Below, in pieces: positions 4,328 to 5,916 of a stretch of 5,916 nucleotides of DNA. Both the position numbers and the translations under genes were made by a program. Positions within the stretch are counted from its first letter, which is position 1. Each line of letters starts with the position of its first letter. Source of the DNA: Defluviibacillus sp043739385. GTDB taxonomy: Bacteria; Pseudomonadota; Gammaproteobacteria; Burkholderiales; Burkholderiaceae_C. Under the pieces are notes generated by a model. It was given only the letters and a program-made list of their open reading frames with translations. It was not told where the DNA came from and ran no database searches. The stretch spans positions 1 through 5,916 of the forward strand of contig JAYUED010000060.1 of assembly GCA_043739385.1 (NCBI GenBank). Reading direction: 5' to 3'.

Positions 4328-5916
4328 GGGGCCTGAATCACCAAAAAGCTGACCAGTTCGAAGTCTTCAATGCCGGTCAGATTCTGGGTCAACGCACTGG
4401 TTTTGCCCGGCGAAAACAGGCTGTCCACCTCCTGCTCTTGCTGGCGCTCAATCATGGAGTGGATGGCCTGATCCAGCAATGAGGAGTACACCTTCATATT
4501 GCGGCCATCGTCAGTGGCTTTGTTGAAGGGCTCAAACACGGCGGGCACCGGGTTAACCCGTCCTTTGCACGCCGCACGGGCCAGGTCCAACAGGCTCTTG
4601 ACTTCGGTGTGGTCGGCAATCATGGTGCCGTCCATGCCGATATAGACAAGGTAGTACGGGTGCAGCCGGTTTTTTTGATGGATGGGTAATGACGAAGCGC
4701 CCGCCGTCCCACTCAAAACACGGTTACGCAGCGTAAAAATCACGCCGGGCAACAGGCCCTTTTCCACATTGGCGGGCACCACGGCATGCAAGCCATTGGG
4801 CAGGCGGGACAGGTCGCCATTGGCTTTGACGTAGTTCAGCAGGTCCATGCGGAAGTCGTTAAGCCCCAAGTCGGTGATGGACACCCCGGTTTTGAGGTCT
4901 TCCATTTCGATGACTTCTTCTTGCAGGCGGCGCAATTGCTCCTTGCGGTAGGCCACGTCATTGGACTGGGCAGACAAGACGTTGTCATCGCCCGTGGCGG
5001 TCACGTCGGCAATCATCATGCGACTTTCAACCCGCTCTTTCAGGCGGATGTACTCGTCCAGGCTGATATCGGGCCAGTAGTTGACCAACTGGATGCGCGC
5101 ATTGGGTGAGCCAATGCGGTCCACCCGACCAAAGCGCTGGATGATGCGCACGGGGTTCCAGTGGATGTCGTAATTGATGACGGTGTCGCAGTCCTGCAAG
5201 TTCTGACCTTCGGAGATGCAGTCAGTGCCGATCAACACGTCAATCTCACCCGGTTCATGGGGCATGGTCAACGCCTTTTCTTTGGCGCGCGGCGCAAAGA
5301 GCGTGAGCATGGTCTGGAAATCCACGCCTTGGCGTGGGTTGGCCGCCAAACGGAGTGTGGTCTTGGGCTCAGACGAACCGGTGACTTTGCCGGTGTGGAT
5401 GCCGTGCTTCTGGAACAAGCCCGCCGCCAGGTTCTCATATAGATAGTGGGCGGTGTCGGCAAAGGCGGTGAATATCAGCAGCTTGCGGTTGCCGGGATTG
5501 ATGGGGTTGGCCAGCTTGTGCTCAATTTGGGCTTTGAGGTGTTGGAGCTTGGCGTCCTCTGCGGGGGTGATTTTGGCCATCTCGGCCAAAAGCGCCTCAA
5601 TCACGTCCAGGTCGGCGCTGAGGTCGTATTCCCAAGATGGCAAGTCCATGTCACCCAGGTCAATCTGCACCTTGCCGCCCGTGCTGTTCTCGCCCGTGTC
5701 ATCAAAATCTGGCAGCGTCTCATCATCAAAATCAGCGTCTTCAAACGCGGATGCCTGGTCGGTGAAGCTGACCGCCCGGCCCGACTTCTTGAACGCGGTG
5801 ATCTTGTCCAGCGCGTTTTGGTGGTTGGTTTGCAGGCTCTGCAAGGTGAGCCGGAATGACGCGACTGAACTTTCCAGGCGTTTGAGCAAGTTGACGGTCA
5901 TCAACGCCTGCAAGCT
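4324..5916 (-). CDS. SNF2-type SF2 helicase/translocase, C-terminal part (N-terminus beyond right edge)
   Basis: Partial: 530 residues and a stop are present, and the frame is still open at base 5916. Numbering from the TTG codon at 5913: residues 9-28 (LLKRLESSVASFRLTLQSLQ) match the helical segment that precedes the second RecA-like domain in SNF2 enzymes. An acidic linker DADFDDETLPDFDD lies at 59-72. Motif IV-like KLLIFTAFADTAHYLYENLA is at 144-163, motif V VLIGTDCISEGQNLQDCD at 226-243, and motif VI QRFGRVDRIGS at 259-269 with its arginines R260, R263 and R266. The remaining 260 residues form a C-terminal domain of no obvious type. Motifs I-III, and any N-terminal nuclease such as a PLD domain, would lie outside the window. 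Known of the family: ATP-driven movement on double-stranded DNA. Its place at the head of a Mod/Res operon suggests DNA sensing or translocation for defence, but the step is unknown. The stop overlaps the DUF4391 start. Confidence 0.9.
   Translation of the reverse strand, partial: SLQALMTVNLLKRLESSVASFRLTLQSLQTNHQNALDKITAFKKSGRAVSFTDQASAFEDADFDDETLPDFDDTGENSTGGKVQIDLGDMDLPSWEYDLSADLDVIEALLAEMAKITPAEDAKLQHLKAQIEHKLANPINPGNRKLLIFTAFADTAHYLYENLAAGLFQKHGIHTGKVTGSSEPKTTLRLAANPRQGVDFQTMLTLFAPRAKEKALTMPHEPGEIDVLIGTDCISEGQNLQDCDTVINYDIHWNPVRIIQRFGRVDRIGSPNARIQLVNYWPDISLDEYIRLKERVESRMMIADVTATGDDNVLSAQSNDVAYRKEQLRRLQEEVIEMEDLKTGVSITDLGLNDFRMDLLNYVKANGDLSRLPNGLHAVVPANVEKGLLPGVIFTLRNRVLSGTAGASSLPIHQKNRLHPYYLVYIGMDGTMIADHTEVKSLLDLARAACKGRVNPVPAVFEPFNKATDDGRNMKVYSSLLDQAIHSMIERQQEQEVDSLFSPGKTSALTQNLTGIEDFELVSFLVIQAP

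Noticed and set aside
3911..4336. Plus-strand 141-codon open frame opposite DUF4391
   Set aside because: It is fully antisense to the DUF4391 gene, which has overlap signals at both ends. The translated frame shows only low-complexity Gly/His-rich shadow sequence.
5446..5859. Plus-strand 137-codon open frame opposite the helicase
   Set aside because: It is antisense to helicase motif IV and the linker, with no recognisable domain.

Overview
The window is part of one minus-strand operon-like block, read right to left, that looks like an expanded type III restriction-modification (R-M) or anti-phage locus. Its genes in transcription order are: (1) the C-terminal part of an SNF2-type helicase (4324-5916, N-terminus beyond the right edge); (2) a DUF4391-family protein (3641-4327); (3) a type III-like beta-class DNA methyltransferase, Mod (1636-3561); (4) a DUF1016/YhcG-type PD-(D/E)XK nuclease-domain protein (579-1625); and (5) the N-terminal 194 residues of a type III restriction subunit, Res (1-582, running off the left edge). 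No RNA gene, transposase, CRISPR array or terminator was seen. No convincing promoter was found, so the operon promoter is probably upstream of the helicase, outside the window.

The genes are packed tightly. ATGA stop/start overlaps join helicase to DUF4391 (4324-4327) and DUF1016 to Res (579-582), and Mod is separated from DUF1016 by 10 bases. The only longer gap, 79 bases between DUF4391 and Mod, is AT-rich and full of small inverted repeats. It resembles a dispersed intergenic repeat I recall from Comamonadaceae. A 28-codon reading frame crosses it exactly and makes ATGA overlaps at both ends, so translation could pass across the repeat without a break.

How the parts would work together, from family knowledge: Mod methylates one strand of an asymmetric site. 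Mod and Res form an ATP-dependent complex that cuts unmethylated DNA. The SNF2 helicase and DUF4391 protein are upstream partners of unknown mechanism. The DUF1016 nuclease sits between mod and res, which are normally adjacent, and is probably an added effector or accessory. The central part of mod, where the target recognition domain should lie, is clearly more AT-rich than the rest of the locus, which suggests exchange of the specificity module.

Host: the GC-rich genes (about 60% in a hand-counted stretch) with strong G/C third-position preference and the Comamonadaceae-like repeat suggest a betaproteobacterium of the order Burkholderiales (Rhodoferax, Polaromonas or Acidovorax-like). This is an inference with modest confidence.
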